Below the pieces are notes generated by a model. That model saw nothing but the letters and a program-made list of their open reading frames with translations, was not told where the DNA came from and made no database searches. Shown here piece by piece: positions 1-14,253 of a stretch of 64,000 nt of DNA; the first letter of the stretch is position 1, and each line of letters begins with the position of its first letter. The translations under genes and the position numbers were made by a program. Source of the DNA: Mycteria americana (taxonomy: Eukaryota; Chordata; Aves; Ciconiiformes; Ciconiidae); contig NC_134368.1 of the NCBI RefSeq assembly GCF_035582795.1, positions 1,240,001 to 1,304,000 on the forward strand. Reading direction: 5' to 3'.

Positions 1-199
1 GGGTGGGGGGCACCCCGCTTCCTTCGCCCCCGGATCGCCCCGTCTTGGGGAGGGGAGAGGCCGTGGGGTGAGGGAGGAGCGGGGTTAGGAGCCCCAGCGC
101 GAAGGGGGAGGTATGGAGGCTATAGGTGCCGGTGTGATATACCCCCCGCAGCCACCCGGGAACCTGCTGCCCTGCCCCAGCATCGCTCCAGTGCACCCC
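1..199. other. GC-rich sequence, nothing recognised
   Basis: This is GC-rich unique sequence ahead of the first minisatellite. I see no exon, promoter motif or repeat that I can name. Confidence 0.4.
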
Positions 200-204
200 A
201 GCTG

Positions 205-600
205 GGCCCAGCGCCTCCCCGTGGCGTGGCAGGGGAGCCCAGCACGTCCCCGTGGGGTTCTAGGGGGGCCCAGCACGTCCCCGTGGGGTTCTAGGGGAGC
301 CCAGCACATCCCCGTGGGGTTCTAGGGGAGCTGAGCATGTCCCCATGGGGTGGCAGGGGAGCCCAGCACGTCCCCATGGGGTGGCAGGGGAGCCCAGCAC
401 ATCCCCATGGGGTGGCAGGGGATCCCAACATGTCCCCATGGGGTTCTAGGGGAGCTGAGCATGTCCCCATGGGGTGACAGGGAAGCCCAACATGTCCCCG
501 TGGGGTTCTAGGGGAGCCCAGCACATCCCCGTGGGGTTCTAGGGGAGCCCAACATGTCCCCGTGGGGTGGCAGAGGGGCCCAGCACATCCCTGTGGGGTG
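205..600. repeat. 31-bp minisatellite
   Basis: About twelve head-to-tail copies of a 31-bp unit are present. Each holds a CCCAGCACGTCCCC-type core followed by TGGGG and then either TTCTAGGGGAG or TGGCAGGGGAG. Copies differ at a few sites (ACGT/ACAT, CGTGG/CATGG) and two sub-types alternate, which suggests higher-order duplication. Frames across it look open only because the unit rarely creates stops; they are not genes. Confidence 0.9.
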
Positions 601-1490
601 GTGCAAGAGGCCACTGCCCCACCCTGGTCCCATGCAGTGCCACCAAGGTCCCCAGCCCGTGGAGGCTCCTCCTGGCGGGATCCCACGGGGGCAGAGGAGG
701 TGGCCAGAAGCCTGGCGGGGCTGGTGAGATGCCCCAGGGACCCCCGCCCTGGCTGTGCGCTGTGGGGTGCTGGGCCTCGGGGGACCCCCAGCAGGAGAGC
801 TCAGCCGCCCGTTGGGGGGTGCAAGGGGCCCCCCACCACGGCCCCAGCTCCCCATTGCCCCACGGTCCCCAGGCGGTGACAAAATCTGTGCCTTCGGGTG
901 CTCCCCCGGTCTTGGGGTGCCCACCTGGATTTGGGGTGCTCCCCTGACCCTGGGGTGCTCCTCATCCCTCACGGCCCTCTCTCTCTGCTCCGTCTCCCGC
1001 CCCTGTCCCTGCCGCTCCCGGGGTGTCTCTGCCCTCAGCGGGGCTTGGGGGTCCCGTCTCCCCTCAGACGGGGTTTGGGGGTCCCACCTCCCCTCGGGGG
1101 GGTGCACAGCCACCGCTCGCCTGCCCGGGCTCTTCCCGAGACCCCCACGGGGGTGTGTGTGTGTGTGGGGGTGTTGGGGCTCATCCCGCACACACCCCAC
1201 GGCTCAGCCCCCAGCACCCAGCACCCACCAGCACCTCGTGCAGTGGGGGGGGGGACCCCAAGTGCCCTGGAGGGAGCGCGGCCCCGCAGCCCGCGGCGCT
1301 GCACGCCCGGGGCACACCCGCACTGCACCCCGTCGCCCGCACACAGCACCCCACCGCACCCCCGTGCCACATCAGCGCCCGCGTGGTGCAGCCCCACTGC
1401 ACCCACAAAGCCCCCACCGCACCCACAACCCCCCCACCGCTTCCATGTGGTGCCTCGCTGCATCAACACAGCACCCCACTGCGCGCCAGC
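601..1490. other. GC-rich intergenic stretch with one weak exon candidate
   Basis: This is C-rich, G-poor sequence on the plus strand between two minisatellites. It includes a short GT run near 1153-1168. An acceptor-like TCCCATGCAG before about 640 and a donor-like CTG|GTGAG near 725 bracket an open stretch, but the peptide is not recognised. Nothing else is supported. Confidence 0.3.
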
Positions 1491-1493
1491 ACC

Positions 1494-2240
1494 CGTCTGA
1501 CCCACCAGCACCCATCCAGCACCCATCTGACCCACCAGCACCCATCCAGCACCCGTCTGACCCACCAGCACCCATCTGACCCACCAGCACCCCTCCAGCA
1601 CCCACCCAGCACCCGTCTGACCCACCAGCACCCATCTGACCCACCAGCACCCATCCAGCACCCATCTGACCCACCAGCACCCATCCAGCACCCGTCTGAC
1701 CCACTAGCACCCATCTGACCCACCAGCACCCATCCAGCACCCACCCAGCACCCATCTGACCCACCAGCACCCATCTGACCCACCCAGCACCCACCCAGCA
1801 CCCATCTGACCCACCAGCACCCATCCAGCACCCGTCTGACCCACTAGCACCCATCTGACCCACCAGCACCCATCCAGCACCCACCCAGCACCCATCTGAC
1901 CCACCAGCACCCATCTGACCCACCAGCACCTATCCAGCACCCACCCAGCACCCATCTGACCCACCCAGCACCCACCCAGCACCCATCTGACCCACCAGCA
2001 CCCATCCAGCACCCATCCATCACCCATCTGACCCACCAACACCCATCTGACCTACCAGCACCCATCTGACCCATCCAGCACCCATCCATCACCCATCTGA
2101 CCCACCAACACCCACCCAGCACCCATCTGACCCACCAGCACCCACCTGACCCATCCAGCACCCATCCAGCACCCATCTGACCCACCAGCACCCACCCAGC
2201 ACCCACCCAGCACCCGCCCAGCACCCGTCTGACCCACCAG
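1494..2240. repeat. Composite 19/11-bp minisatellite
   Basis: The array is built from two modules. One is a 19-bp module (TCTGACCCACCAGCACCCA) and the other an 11-bp module (TCCAGCACCCA). They are strung in varying order to give 19, 30 and 41-bp periods over about 750 bp. Some modules change CCAG to CTAG or CAAC. The composition is strongly strand-asymmetric (plus strand almost free of G). Minus-strand frames read endless Gly/Trp/Cys/Val repeats and are not proteins. Confidence 0.95.
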
Positions 2241-3921
2241 CACCCCCACGACACCAGCACCCCCTGGCAGAACGGCCCCCACCTGCTACCCCAGCACCCC
2301 CCCAGCTCACCAGCACCCAAGTGGCAGCACCCACCGCACCCCCCCCGCCCTCTCCGCACCCCGCCGCACCCCGGTCAGCCGCGCAGGCAGGGTGGGCGGG
2401 GGAGTTCCCGCCCTCCCCACGGCCACGGGTGCTGTGGGAGCACCGGGCACCCACCGATGACCCCGAATCCCCGCGGGCACCCCCGGCCCCTGGGTGCTGG
2501 GGCGGCGGTGGCCCGGGGGGGCCGGGGGGCTCGGGCCGCGTCAGCCGGGGATTAGCGGGGCCGGGGTCCGCCTGAGCCCCTGACCCCGCTTGGCACCCGG
2601 TGCGGGCGCCCGCCCGGGGCTTAGCGGCCCCCGACGCCACCCGAAGCCCCCACCGGGTCCCCCGCGCCCGCAGGGACGTGGGGACACAGAGGGAGGGGTG
2701 GCAGAGCCGGCGTCACCGCTGGGCTCCGGGCTCCTGGACTGACCCCAGATCCCCCCCAAATCCCCCCCGAGCCAGATTCCGGGGGTCCCCTGCGCCACGG
2801 AGGGGGGGGGGATCCTCGGGTGGCTGGTACGGGGGGGCACCCTCCTGCCTGCCCCGCCCCGGCTCTGCGCCCATCGGGGTGAGAAGGGGCTTTTTTAGGG
2901 GACACCCCCCTGCCCCCCAGGGCGGCCCCCCGAGACCTCGGCCCCTCCGCCGGCTCCGGGCTCAGCCCCGGCTCCCGGGGAGCACCGGGAAGCGCCGGGA
3001 GGTGCCCGGCACGGCCCCACGGCGGCACCGCGGCGTGGGCATGGCCCCACGGACACCCAGGGGTGCAGGGGGCCTGGTCCCCCTGATGGCACGGTGGGAC
3101 TCGGGAGTGCCACTGCCACGGCGGGCAGCCCGGTGACGCCAGCCCGGTGACGGCGACGCCAGCCCGGCGCTAAATCCCTCCCGTGAGCCGGAAAAACCCT
3201 CCTGCCGCGTTCATTAACTCAATTTTCAGAGCCCGGCCCCGTCTAGGTCAGGCGTGTGGCTCTGCCGCCGGCTAACGCGGCCACGCTGGGCGCCAACCGC
3301 CCTCCCACCGGACAGGGGACACGGGGGGACACGGGGGGACACGGGGGGACCCCAGCACCCCGCAGCCGGCACCCGCTCTTGGGGCTGCAGCGCGGGCCGG
3401 GGCCGCGCACGTAGGCAGCCACGTAGGCGTGCCTTCCTGCGGACGGGGAAACTGAGGCACGGGGCGGTAAACGGTGCCGCAAAGGCACCCTGAGGGGGGG
3501 TGGCCTGGGGGTGTCCCTGTCCTGGGGGATCCCGGCCCCCCCAGTCCCGCCCTGCAATAACATCAATTAGAGACGCACAGGTCGGCTTTAACGAGCGGCG
3601 CCCGGCAGCTCAGCCCCGCTCTGCCCCGCTCACGCTCTGCCTCTCGCAAAGTGGCTCCACGTTGTCCCCGTCCCCGTCCCCCGCTGACCGGAGGAGGCAG
3701 AAGCGTGGGGTCCGTGGGTGCTGGACGCAGGCGACGTTCCCCAGTGGGAAGGTCTGTGGGGACCGGCCCCGCGCTTGGCCCCCACCCGCAGAGCTGCCAC
3801 CGCTCCCCAAAACACGCACGGCAGCCCCCCGCCACGGAAGCCACCCTGGCCACCGGTGGGACCACCCGGGTGTCCCCAACACCGCAACCCCGCAGCGGCT
3901 GCCCAAGCTTGGACGCCGACA

Positions 3922-4018
3922 CTGCCTCCCCGTGCCCCCCACCATCTCCCTGTGCCCCCCACCACCTCCCCGTGCCCCCCACCACCTCCCCGTGCCCCCC
4001 ACCACCTCCCCGTGCCCT
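3922..4018. repeat. 20-bp tandem repeat
   Basis: Nearly five copies of a 20-bp unit (ACCACCTCCCCGTGCCCCCC) are present, with the first copies slightly diverged (CATCTCCCTG). Confidence 0.85.
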
Positions 4019-4298
4019 TCCAGATTTCACCCCCGTGTCCCCTCTGCAGACGTCCGGGTGGAAGGTGGCCAAGGGACAAATGCCACCGCACTGGCCAGCG
4101 GTCACGCTGTCGTGTCCCCCCCCCCCCGGGCGCTGGGGACGAACCACCCCTGCACCCCCAACGCCTCACCCCCCTGGCCCGGGGCCAGTTTCGGGTGCCC
4201 TTCCACCGGGGGTGGGCCCAGGGGACCCCCGGGTGGGCGCAGCCACGGTCCGGCCGGTCACGACACCCCACGCTGAGCCTGTCCCCGGGGCAGGGACG

Positions 4299-4515
4299 CG
4301 GAGATGGAAATCCGGGGGATGGAGGGAGGGCTGGATGGGAGGACGGATGGAGGGACGGCTGGACGGACGGGTGGACGCTACGGGAAGGGGCAGCGGGACA
4401 GACACAGAACCTACCGCACCGACGCGACCTCTGGGAACGGAGAGGGGTTACGGAGGCAGAGGAAGGCGGCCGGGCGGACGGAAGGGTGGACGGAAGGACG
4501 GACGGACGGGGCCCG
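4299..4515. repeat. GGAC/GGAT-rich simple repeat
   Basis: Two blocks of imperfect tetranucleotide repeat (GGAC, GGAT, GGAG) at about 4299-4375 and 4470-4512 flank a short unique segment. Confidence 0.75.
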
Positions 4516-5861
4516 CTCTGTCTGCATCTCCGCGGTTCTGCTCTGCCACAGCTCTCCCGGCCGGTGCCTCGTCCCGCCGCTCCCGGTGCCGGTGGGACGG
4601 AGGCGGCCCTGCGCCGTGCCGGCTCAGAGCGGGACGCGCCGCAGCAGGGATGCACCGGGGCCGGGCTCGAGGCGTCGGCTGCTCGGGGTGGGTGCTCCCA
4701 GGTCACCCCGACCCCGACCCGAGCCCCCTTTCGCGTCTCACCGGCGTCTTCCTCCGGGCTGGGTGTCCCCTCGATGGACCCGGTGCCGGCTCCGGCTCCC
4801 GGCTCAGCACCGCACCCAGCCCGCCCACCACCGCGGCCCACTTCCCGACCCACTGGCAGCGGGATGGATCCGGACCCCCGAAATATATCTCAGCCCCTCC
4901 ACGATCGGTGCTTCCACGTCGGCGCCGAGGGCGGCAGAGCAGAATAAAACCGCTCCCGGCCAGCACGGCGGGGCCTTCCTCCCACCGCTCCCTCCTCTGC
5001 CTCCCGAGCCGGGGTCCCGCACGGCAGCGGGCGACACCGGCACCCGTGGGATGCTCGAGCCGATGAAGCGGGGCTGGGGCGAGCTAACGAAGCCGGGCTG
5101 AGCCCGAGCTAACGAAGCGGGGCTCAGCCCACGTCCCCGCGCGCTGACGTCCCCCGGTGCCCTCGCTCGCCCTTCCCACGCCCATCAGGGACCCACGGTG
5201 GCTTCGGGGCCGGAGCCACCCATGGGTGCCTGGGGTCCAGCGGGGTCGGCGTGTCCCCTGGAGCACTCCTGGCTCCCGCAGCCCATTTCTGGGGGGTCCG
5301 CGGAGGGGTGCGGCGGAGGCACCGGGGGGATTTGCCGACTGTTTGCCCGCAAACCCCAAATCGCCGTATCTTACCCCGAGCCGGCGCGGGGCCCACGCGC
5401 CTCCCACGCGCCCGGGCTTCGGTCAAGCCGGTGCCACGTCTTGCCCTGGTCAGATCCGGGATGCGGAAAGCCACCGCCGGCGGGGTGGGGACAGGCTTGG
5501 GGACGGGGTCGGGGGGTCCCGGGGACCGCTGCCCTCCAGTCCCCGTCCCTGAGCGGGGTGGTGGGATGCAGTCGGGGTGCTCCCGGCATCACCCACCGGC
5601 TCCCTGGCACCCAGGGTGGCATCCAGCCCAGGTGGGGACATCGCTGTCCCATCCCACGGGCCTCGTGGGACACACGCCACAGCCCCACGGACTCACCCGC
5701 GGCTCCCGACCCCTCGGCAGCCGCCGCCGGCTCTGCTCAAACTTTGCCACAAGTTGAGACAAAGGCGGCGGGTCCCGTCCCCTGTCCCCTGTCCCCGCTG
5801 TCCCCAGACAGCCTGGTGCCACCAGGACTTAATGAGGGCACGAGGGCGGTGGGCTCGGGGG

Positions 5862-5864
<3 letters not shown>

Positions 5865-5897
<33 letters not shown>
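5865..5897. repeat. (CA)16 microsatellite
   Basis: An uninterrupted CA dinucleotide run of about 33 bp, ending in CGCACTG. It is a likely polymorphic marker. Confidence 0.97.
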
Positions 5898-5901
<4 letters not shown>

Positions 5902-6399
5902 TGTGGCTTAACCCTTCCCCTGCCGCTCCTCTCCACCCCCTCTTTGGGGCAGCTGGGGACTTTTTGGGGGGCTCCCCTGTGCCCTTGGTGCTCCCTGCAC
6001 CCGGCGTTGACCTTGGGGGGTCCCGGCCGCAGCCCCCCGGGGTTCCCCACCCCGCAAAACGCTCGGGAAGGATGCGGGTACCCCCGAGCATCTCCGTCCC
6101 CCGAGCCACGCAGAGCGGGGCGGCCGCAGTCCCCGTCCCACCCGGACCCCGCGCGGCACCCCGGGGTCACGGGGCACCCCGGGACCGGGGACGTCGCTGG
6201 GCCACGCGTGGGGTGGCCTGGGCTGGGCCCAGCCCCCTGCCCGCGCTGGGTCACCTCTCCGCTCCACCCAGGCTCTGTCCCGCGGTCCCCAGCTTGTGAC
6301 ACCCCCTTTCTCGCCTCCTCCCGCCTGCCCCATCTTCCCCCACCTCCCCTTGCCATCCTGCTATGCCCGCCCACCCATCTGCCCAGCCTTCCACCTCCC

Positions 6400-6840
6400 C
6401 ACCCCCATCACCCTCTCCACCCCCATCACCCTCTCCACCCCCATCCCCCTCTCCACCCCCATCACCCTCTCCACCCCTCTGCCTTCTCTCCTAGCCATCC
6501 ATCCTCTTCATCCATCTGCACCTCTGTCTTCTCCATCTGCCCCTCCATCTCCTCCATCTGCCCCTCCATCTCCTCCATCCGCCCATCTCTCCACCATCCA
6601 GCTCTCCATCCTCTCCACCACCCTCTCCCTCCATCTGCCTTTCCATCTTCTCCATCCACCCGTGTCCATCCACCTGCCGGTCTTCTGCCTCCATCCACTC
6701 AGCCATCCACCCCGCTATCCTTCCTACCTGTCCACCCCTCCATCTTCTCCATCCCCCCACCCATCGCCCATCCCTCTCTCCCTCCATCTTCTCCATCCAT
6801 CTCCCCACCGCTGCCCCCATCCTCTCCCTCCGTCCCCCCC
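6400..6840. repeat. Pyrimidine-rich tandem repeats
   Basis: About four copies of an 18-bp unit (CCCCCATCACCCTCTCCA) lie at 6402-6478. They are followed by irregular CCATC/CTCCATCTGCC repeats to about 6840. The plus strand is almost pure C/T/A, so the strand asymmetry is very strong. It ends about 1 kb before the NAGK start codon. Confidence 0.85.
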
Positions 6841-7282
6841 CATCTCAGCCCCCGGCGCGGGGGCCGCGGCGGGGCGCAGCGACTGTCACCCGCTGTCACC
6901 CGCAGAAGGGGCCGCGGTGCCCGAGGAGGGGCTCAGCTGCGCCCGTGCCCCCGTCTGTGCCACTCGCCGGGCCGCGGCCGAGGGGAGCCGACAGCCGCTC
7001 CGCCGCCCGCCGGCGGTGCGCGAAGGAGGGGAAGGGGCGTCCGCTCACGGGGAGGGGGACCCGCGGCCCTGTCCCCCCACGGGGGGATGTGGCTTTGGGG
7101 ACAGAGGAGGACCCCGGTGCCGTGGTGGCTCCCGGCCCGCAGACGCGTCCTCCAGCTCCCACCCCACCGCCGGGACCGGGGGGCGATGGCTGGGGGGGCT
7201 GGAGTGGGGACCCCCCCACGCTGGGGCTGGTCCCCGTGGGTCCCCCCCTTTTGCTGGGACCCAAGATCCAGGGAGCGTGCGT

Positions 7283-7515
7283 GCGTGGGGCTGTGTCCTG
7301 GGTGTGTATGTCCGTGGGGCAGTGTCACGGGTGGGTGCATATGCAGGGCTGTGTCTGAGGCTGGGTGCATGCGTGGGGCTGTGTCCTGAGTGTGTATGTC
7401 CGTGGGGCAGTGTCACGGGTGGGTGCATAGGCAGGGCTGTGTCTGAGGTTGGGTGCATGCGGGGGGGGCTGTGTCCTGAGCGCGTGGGGCTGCGTCCCGG
7501 GTGGGTGCATGGTGG
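7283..7515. repeat. 88-bp tandem repeat upstream of NAGK
   Basis: Two nearly identical 88-bp copies begin at 7283 and 7371, and a diverged, shortened third copy begins at 7459. Each contains GGGCTGTGTCCTG, a GTGGGGCAGTGTCACGG core and GGGTGCAT. It lies just upstream of the NAGK CpG-island promoter. Confidence 0.9.
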
Positions 7516-7659
7516 GCTATGTCGTGGGGGTGGGCTGTGTCACGGGAAGGTGCCCGGGTCTGTATCCCGGGTGGGTACGCCGGGCCGCGTCCCGCGTGGC
7601 CCTGTACCGTGTATGACCCCCGTGACCCCCCGTCGCCATCCCACGGGGCTCCCCGGGGT

Positions 7660-7846
7660 ACGGGGAGGGGGGAAGACGGCATCGGAGGGGCGGCACAAGG
7701 ACCCGGGGCGGGCGGGAAGGCGGGGCAAGGACCGGGAGAGGCGGGGCGAGGCGGAGCGGGGCGGAGCCGGGAGCGGGGCGCGGGGCGGGGCCATGAGCGG
7801 GGCGTGGCCTGGGGCGGGGCCGAGGGCGGGGCGTGTCCCGGCCGCG
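7660..7846 (+). promoter_or_regulatory. NAGK: NAGK CpG-island promoter
   Basis: Seven or more GC boxes of the GGGGCGGGG/GGGGCGGAG type are packed immediately before the NAGK start codon, with many CpG dinucleotides and no TATA box. This is the usual form of a housekeeping-gene promoter bound by Sp/KLF factors. The transcription start cannot be placed from sequence alone. Confidence 0.75.
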
Positions 7847-10880
<3,034 letters not shown>

Positions 10881-10979
10881 CCGTGCCCCCCCGGCTCCTG
10901 CCCCACGGCCCCCCCGGGACAGAGGGACCCTCCGCAGGCGGCGGCGGGGGTTTGGAACAAATGGGTTTTGTAATTTGGC

Positions 10980-10985
10980 AATAAA
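10980..10985 (+). terminator. NAGK: NAGK polyadenylation signal
   Basis: A canonical AATAAA lies about 100 bp after the NAGK stop codon, giving a very short 3' UTR. The next gene transcribed towards it, PAIP2B, ends about 1.1-1.2 kb away. Confidence 0.85.
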
Positions 10986-10989
10986 AAGG

Positions 10990-12140
10990 TTGCACCGCCC
11001 GAAAGGAAGCGGGCTGGGGGCCGGGGCGATGGGGCAGCGTGGGGCCCGGAGCGTGGCTCGGCGGCCCCGGGGAGAGGAACCGGCCCCGGGGAGAGGAACC
11101 GGCCCCGGCGCAGCCTTGCTGGGTGGGGAGAGCTGCGAGCCGTGGCGGGGCTGCTGGAAAATGGAGAAAAACAGAACTCGAAGGTTCCCGTTTCGGTGCC
11201 CGAGGAGGACGGGCTGCAGCGGCCGCGGGGCTGGGGTGCTGCCAGGGAAGGGGTCCGGCGCTCAGGGGGCAGCTGGACCCAAGCAGAACAGGAGGGAGGA
11301 GGAAGAAGAGGAGGAAGGAGGAAGCCTTTGGGCTTGAAAACCCAGGGCGCACGAAGTCGGCGGGGTGCGGGGACCGCGGTGAGGCGCGGCCCCGAGCGAT
11401 GGGGAGAAGGGGAGAAGGGGGAAGGACTCGACGGAGCTGGGCACTGACGGCGAGCAGCCGCCCCGGCGAAGGGGAAGGCTGGGGCTGGTCCTGCCCCAGC
11501 GGCTTTCTCGGGGCCGGTCTTCGGTAAAAAGGAAAAAGAAAAGCCCTTTTCGCTTCTCGAGTACGAAATGGGCAGCAAGGGGCTGTGCCTGACCCCAAAA
11601 GCACAAACCCAAAAGCTGCGTCTTCCTTCCAGGAAGGCCGGGCTGGGAAGCGCGGGCACCGGGACGGGCACGGAGCTCACGTACCGAGCGGGGCCGATGC
11701 CGCCGGCTGCGCCAGCACCGTGTGCCAGTGAGGCTCCTCCGCACCCAGCAGCAGGATGAAGCCGTGGGGCCGGGCGCTGCGGTTTGCAACACCCCGTGTC
11801 CAGCCGGGGAAAGAAGCAGCAGCGGCCTCGACGCTGCGAATCCTCTCCCCTGGCTTTCCCTTTTATTTTTTTTTTTAATTTTATTTTTTTGGTGCCAAGT
11901 TCCCGACCAGGCATAAACCGGAGCTGTTTCCTCCTCCGGCCATTTCAGGCTCTGCCCAGCCGCCCCGCGGGAGCCCCGGCCTCTGGCCGAGGACGCTGGA
12001 AGCCAGCGCTCCCACGGCCCCGCAGCGGAGGTGAAGGAGGAAAATCCTCCAGGAGCTTCTCGCCGGGCCCGAGACATCGGAGGAGCTGGTGTTGAACGGA
12101 GACCTTACCCCTTCTTCTCCAGGCAAGACTTCCGCACCGC
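10990..12140. other. Short intergenic gap between convergent NAGK and PAIP2B
   Basis: About 1.1 kb of GC-rich sequence, with a 19-bp unit (CCCCGGGGAGAGGAACCGG) duplicated near 11067-11104 and a T-rich tract at 11862-11891. No exon is recognised. In human this interval holds MCEE and MPHOSPH10; neither is present here. The T-rich tract contains further minus-strand AATAAA signals, so PAIP2B transcripts could extend into it. Confidence 0.6.
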
Positions 12141-12158
12141 TCGGTTCCAAAAAAAAAG

Positions 12159-12164
12159 TTTATT
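12159..12164 (-). terminator. PAIP2B: Likely PAIP2B polyadenylation signal
   Basis: AATAAA on the minus strand about 2.0 kb beyond the PAIP2B stop codon, with a T/A-rich surround. Alternative minus-strand signals exist near 11862 and 11881, so the true end is uncertain. Confidence 0.5.
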
Positions 12165-14196
12165 TTTGATAACGCATCGTCTGAAATTTACAGCACGTCA
12201 GAGGGTGAGGGTGGGTTTTTTTTTTTTTTGGTAAGAAATCAAATAGAAACCAGAGAAAGAGTGTGTGTGTGGGAAAAAAAACCTGCGCTACCGCTACAGA
12301 AGAAGTTTGCCCAGCGTACAGCTGCCCTTCCCCGCGCCCCGGCTCACGTCCTGCAAAGCCCTGGGCACAGCCCGAGCTCCGGCCCCGCAGCGCAGGGGGC
12401 AGCCGGAGGCGACGGCGCAGGCGCTGAAGGCACCGGGAAATGGGAGAACTCAACCCAAAGCAACCACTACCTCTGGGCAGCAATATTTAAGACGGGCACC
12501 TATTTAGACGGGCACCTTCAACGAGGCTGCCGGCTCCGGCTGCGGTAGTGTCGGGGTTTAGTGCTGGTTTTAAGACCGGCAGCCAGAAACGGGAGAGCTG
12601 TTGAGTTACGGAGGGGACTGTGCAGAGAGCAGCTGAGGGAAATCGGCTCAAACCTCCGCTCGCCATTAGCGTTTGCGGCCCAATAACCCCGCGCCCTCCC
12701 GCCGAGCTCGCCCCTGGGCACCGGCGGCAGGAGCTGCGGCCGCCGGCTTTGCTGCGCCGAGCTAATGGAGACGGAGCGAGGCCTCGGCCATCGAGTGGCC
12801 ATTAGCTTCCATCTCGCGAACCCCGCGGGGATCTGTGATCCCCCGCCATTAACTACTCCGTTTAAGTAAAGGGAACACTGGAAGTAACCGCAGCCGGGAG
12901 GTGAGATTTACACGGATGAGCAAGAACTCGCCCCCAACATTACTGGAGGCAGTAACTATCTTAATCGTTAGGCTATGCCCCTCACCGAGAAGCTCCTGCT
13001 TCCTCTGGGTGCAGATTTCTGTCCCTGGCTCTCCAAAGGAGCCCACTAAGTGCACGATTTAAAGTACCAGAAGCGCCCAGGGCCGTGGTTCGGGGAGCTG
13101 AAGCCCGGCCAGCTCTGCCGATGGGGGACGGAGATCCCCAAGAGCAAGTTCACCCGACAGACACGGACGCTGCTCAGCCAACAGCCGCTGCGGTGGCTTT
13201 GCCTTGAATGCCACCCGAGCCTCAGCAAAGGGCACCGCAGGGACCGGCGTGAAGACGCTGCCCATCACCTTCTCCGCCTAATTTGTGGGTGCTCCTCGGG
13301 GCTCAGACTCGTCTCGACAGAGGATCCTTCTCCCAGGGAAGCTGCTCGCCACCAACTCCCCGCCGCTCCGCTGAGAACGGGCTCTAATCAGTTTTTCTTG
13401 GATTTATTTCAATGAGAAGTGAAGGTACAGATGCTTCAGAGCCACAGCCCATAGAGCTGGATAAGCTCAAGAGCCGGGGGGGGAAAATTCTTTAAGGAGA
13501 TGTGTTTTGCAGGAGCAGCCCTTCCCTTGGGAAGGACAGCTGGGGTGATGCCTGAGGGGTCTGGTCTCCCCTAAGAGCTCCCGCAAGCGATTAAGCAGGC
13601 AGGACTCTTCCCTACCCGCAGAGAAGCGTACGAGTTAGTGTTCAGCACTTGTCGGAGAGCTGGGGCCGGCTGCTGCTTGGAGGAGTTCAGGGTTTACAGT
13701 CTTGTTACACTTCACTTTTCCTTTAGCGAAAGAAATCCTGTTTAACGGAAACAGGGAAAGCCAGTGCGGCTCCTGGGTCTCTGGGGAGGGAGCAGGCGGG
13801 CAGGGGGATCCCTACAAATTCTACTTAAACAAGAAAACATGACTTTTCCACTAGCAGGTTTGAAGCACGCATCGAAATGGGCCTCTGAAGCAGGGGGAGG
13901 GCTGGACTCCAGGGCAGACCTAAGGGCTGCATGTCCTAGAAAGCAAAAACTGCCAAAAAAAGGTGATAGACGATACAAAGGAAGAGTTTTTAAAAAGAAA
14001 AAAAGAAAGGGGAAAAGAAAAAAAAAAAAACAACCAGAAGAAAAAAAGGTACTTGAAGCGTAGAGCAAGATTTCGCCACGTTGCAGCAACTCCGCTACGG
14101 CGCAGAGTCCAGCCGGGGGCCGATCCCCTCCCTCCTTCCCCCCCGCCACCTTCCCCCGGAGCAGGGACACAGTCTTTCCAAAGCCTGCCTTGACGG
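12165..14196 (-). other. PAIP2B: Putative PAIP2B 3' untranslated region
   Basis: About 2 kb of non-coding sequence follow the PAIP2B stop codon on the minus strand. An A/G-rich tract at about 13955-14055 (T/C-rich in the mRNA) and moderate AT content fit a 3' UTR. No coding segment is recognised. Confidence 0.45.
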
Positions 14197-14253
14197 TCAG
14201 TACTTCACGCCGGGCACAAACTCCTTGGCATCTGGATTCAAGTTGCTTTTGCT
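14197..14253 (-). CDS. PAIP2B: PAIP2B last coding exon (PAM2 motif)
   Basis: Eighteen codons plus TGA. The exon encodes the whole MLLE-binding PAM2 motif ([13 protein letters not shown]), with acceptor TTCCAG at its 5' side. The C-terminus ends VKY where human ends EKY. Confidence 0.95.
   Translation of the reverse strand, partial: SKSNLNPDAKEFVPGVKY

Larger units (their letters stand above)
2241..6290. other. GC-rich intergenic region upstream of NAGK, no gene recognised
   Basis: The long open frames here are GC-composition artefacts: they are rich in Pro, Arg, Gly and Ala and run in all six frames. No conserved protein segment is seen. Local repeats inside it are listed separately. By human synteny TEX261 would lie to the left, and no TEX261 exon is visible. 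Confidence 0.5.

Noticed and set aside
1494-2240. CRISPR-like appearance of a regular repeat
   Set aside because: There are no unique spacers; the units abut directly and the genome is eukaryotic.
1372-2640. Long minus-strand frames rich in Gly, Trp, Cys and Val
   Set aside because: They are translations of the 19/11-bp minisatellite, open because of its period and lack of stops.
3630-5100. Overlapping 250-470-codon frames on both strands
   Set aside because: GC-rich DNA suppresses stops. The peptides are Pro/Arg/Gly-biased in every frame with no recognisable motif.
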